NCBI GenBank assembly: GCA_026390275.1
Contig: JAPLGF010000281.1
Location: 1-7,827, forward strand
DNA from: Candidatus Atribacteria bacterium
GTDB taxonomy: Bacteria > Atribacterota > Atribacteria > Atribacterales > Atribacteraceae
Reading direction: 5' to 3'
Length of the DNA: 7,827 bases
Positions within the stretch are counted from its first letter, which is position 1. Each line of letters opens with the position of its first letter. Positions 6,622 to 7,827 of this stretch are shown piece by piece. The notes under the pieces were generated by a model that saw only the letters and a list, made by a program, of their open reading frames with translations, was not told the origin of the DNA and searched no databases. The translations under genes and the position numbers were made by a program.

Positions 6622-7827
6622 TTGCGCATGACCACTTTGTTTGCTCCCACTTTGAAAGAAAACCCAGCAGAAGCCGAGATCATCAGCCATAGTCTGATGC
6701 TCCGGGCTGGTTTTATCCGGCAACTTTCCTCTGGTATATATACAATTCTTCCCTTAGGTTTGCGAACACTGGATAAAATTATGAATATCATCCGGAAAGA
6801 AATGAATCGGGCGGGAGGTCAGGAAGTTCTCATGCCCGCGTTTCAACCGGGCGAACTCTGGAAGGAAACCGGTCGCTGGAATGTCTATGGACCGGAGTTG
6901 ATCCGCCTGCAAGACCGGCGGAATCGGGAATTCTGTATGGGTCCCACCCACGAGGAAGTGGTGACCGATCTCGCTCGGAAAGAAATTCGCTCCTATCGTC
7001 AGCTCCCGGTGATGCTCTATCAAATCCAGACCAAGTTTCGTGATGAAATCCGGCCACGTTTTGGAATGATGCGTTCCCGGGAATTCATCATGAAAGATCT
7101 CTACAGTTTTGACCGGGATATGGCCGGGCTGGAAGTGAGCTACCAGACCATGCATGATGCCTATTGCCGAGTTTTCGAACAATGTGGTTTGCAGTACGTG
7201 GCCGTTCGGGCCGATTCAGGAGCCATTGGGGGTGACGTCTCTCACGAGTTTCTCATCATCGCTGAATCGGGAGAAGAAAAGGTGATGGTTTGCCCGCACT
7301 GCGGTGTGAATTCCACCCAGGAAGTGGTGTCCTGTCCGGTGTGTGGCGCAGTGATGGATGAAAAAAGAGGGATTGAAGTAGGACATATTTTCCAGCTGGG
7401 AACGAAGTACTCTGAGCCGATGAAGGCATATTTTGTCGATCAGGATGGGAAAGAGCGACCACTTATCATGGGGTGTTATGGGATTGGGGTGGGACGAACC
7501 ATGGCTGCCGCCATTGAAGCCAATCACGATGAAAAAGGCATCCAGTGGCCCTGGAATATCGCACCCTATGAAATCATGGTGATTCCGGTGAACCGGAAAA
7601 AGGCGGAATGGGTCGAGTTTTCCGAAGGGATCTACCAGGAGCTCCTTTCCCACACCTTGGAAGTTGTTCTGGATGACCGGGAGGTGAGTGCCGGTTATAA
7701 ATTCAATGAAGCCGACCTGATTGGTTTCCCTCTACAGATCATCATCGGAGAGAAAGCCATAAAAGAAGGAACCATTGAGATCAAGGTGAGAAAAACGGCC
7801 CAGAGGATGGAAATGAAAAAAGAGCAT
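6622..7827 (+). CDS. proS: Prolyl-tRNA synthetase lacking the INS editing domain (3' end outside window)
   Basis: ProRS charges tRNA-Pro with proline in the cytoplasm. 402 codons are visible and the frame is still open at the window end; a few tens of residues are probably missing. Class II motifs are clear: PAFQPGELWKETGRW (motif 1 region), PTHEE, FRDEIRPRFGMMRSREF with MKDLYSFD (motif 2), and MGCYGIGVGR (motif 3). The anticodon-binding domain follows, with IAPYEIMVIP, LDDREVSAGYKF and DLIGFP. The N-terminal PTLKENPAEAE and ADSGAIGGDVSHEF show the bacterial type. Bacterial-type ProRS normally carries an INS editing domain of about 180 residues between motifs 2 and 3. Here only about 29 residues (220-248) separate SGEE from RGIEVGHIF. 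They hold CPHC (Cys224, Cys227) and CPVC (Cys238, Cys241), a likely zinc knuckle. The start is most likely TTG 6622, 22 nt after ispG; ATG 6628 is the alternative. Confidence 0.94.
   Translation, partial: MRMTTLFAPTLKENPAEAEIISHSLMLRAGFIRQLSSGIYTILPLGLRTLDKIMNIIRKEMNRAGGQEVLMPAFQPGELWKETGRWNVYGPELIRLQDRRNREFCMGPTHEEVVTDLARKEIRSYRQLPVMLYQIQTKFRDEIRPRFGMMRSREFIMKDLYSFDRDMAGLEVSYQTMHDAYCRVFEQCGLQYVAVRADSGAIGGDVSHEFLIIAESGEEKVMVCPHCGVNSTQEVVSCPVCGAVMDEKRGIEVGHIFQLGTKYSEPMKAYFVDQDGKERPLIMGCYGIGVGRTMAAAIEANHDEKGIQWPWNIAPYEIMVIPVNRKKAEWVEFSEGIYQELLSHTLEVVLDDREVSAGYKFNEADLIGFPLQIIIGEKAIKEGTIEIKVRKTAQRMEMKKEH

Noticed and set aside
6754..7653. Two antisense open frames (6754-7182 and 7216-7653) opposite proS
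   Set aside because: They mirror proS codons, are rich in low-information His/Pro/Arg stretches and show no motifs.
1..7827. A novel defence, mobile or biosynthetic system hidden in the window
   Set aside because: Every stretch longer than 100 nt is covered by a recognised housekeeping gene on the + strand; no transposase, toxin, repeat array or unassigned gene is visible.

Overview
The window is a dense, one-directional (+ strand) bacterial housekeeping cluster. Nine genes lie in the order tsf (3' end), pyrH, frr, uppS, cdsA, dxr, rseP, ispG, proS (5' part). No RNA gene, mobile element, CRISPR array, transposase or antisense gene could be supported. This order is known from Firmicutes and from several deep-branching or thermophilic bacterial phyla. 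Base composition is roughly half G+C by eye. The short EF-Ts, the use of the MEP isoprenoid pathway and the divergent Dxr and IspG fit a Firmicutes-, Synergistota- or Atribacterota-like lineage. I cannot name the organism from sequence alone.

Layout. Positions 1-1698 hold the translation/nucleotide block: EF-Ts, UMP kinase and ribosome recycling factor. Positions 1662-3211 hold envelope lipid synthesis: undecaprenyl diphosphate synthase, then CDP-diacylglycerol synthase. Positions 3213-6599 hold two MEP-pathway enzymes (Dxr and IspG) on either side of the intramembrane protease RseP. Positions 6622-7827 hold prolyl-tRNA synthetase, cut by the window end. Genes overlap or nearly touch throughout: 8, 16 and 37 nt overlaps, then 5 nt and 1 nt gaps, a 94 nt gap, a 4 nt overlap and a 22 nt gap. 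The only real intergenic stretch is 4398-4491, before rseP. No promoter was recognised, so the block is probably transcribed from outside the window and translation is heavily coupled.

How they fit together. Dxr and IspG make isoprenoid precursors. UppS condenses these into the C55 lipid carrier for cell-wall synthesis. CdsA makes the activated lipid for phospholipids. RseP cleaves membrane proteins within the bilayer. Tsf, Frr and ProS serve translation, and PyrH feeds pyrimidine nucleotide synthesis.

The most notable observation is in ProS. It is of bacterial type but has lost the large INS editing domain between motifs 2 and 3. Only about 29 residues with two CxxC pairs remain there. Second, Dxr and, less strongly, IspG carry substitutions in motifs that are usually near-invariant, while their catalytic or cluster-binding residues are kept. 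Third, a 12-bp perfect inverted repeat spans the dxr stop codon at the one place where the operon opens up. I found no convincing new multi-gene system.
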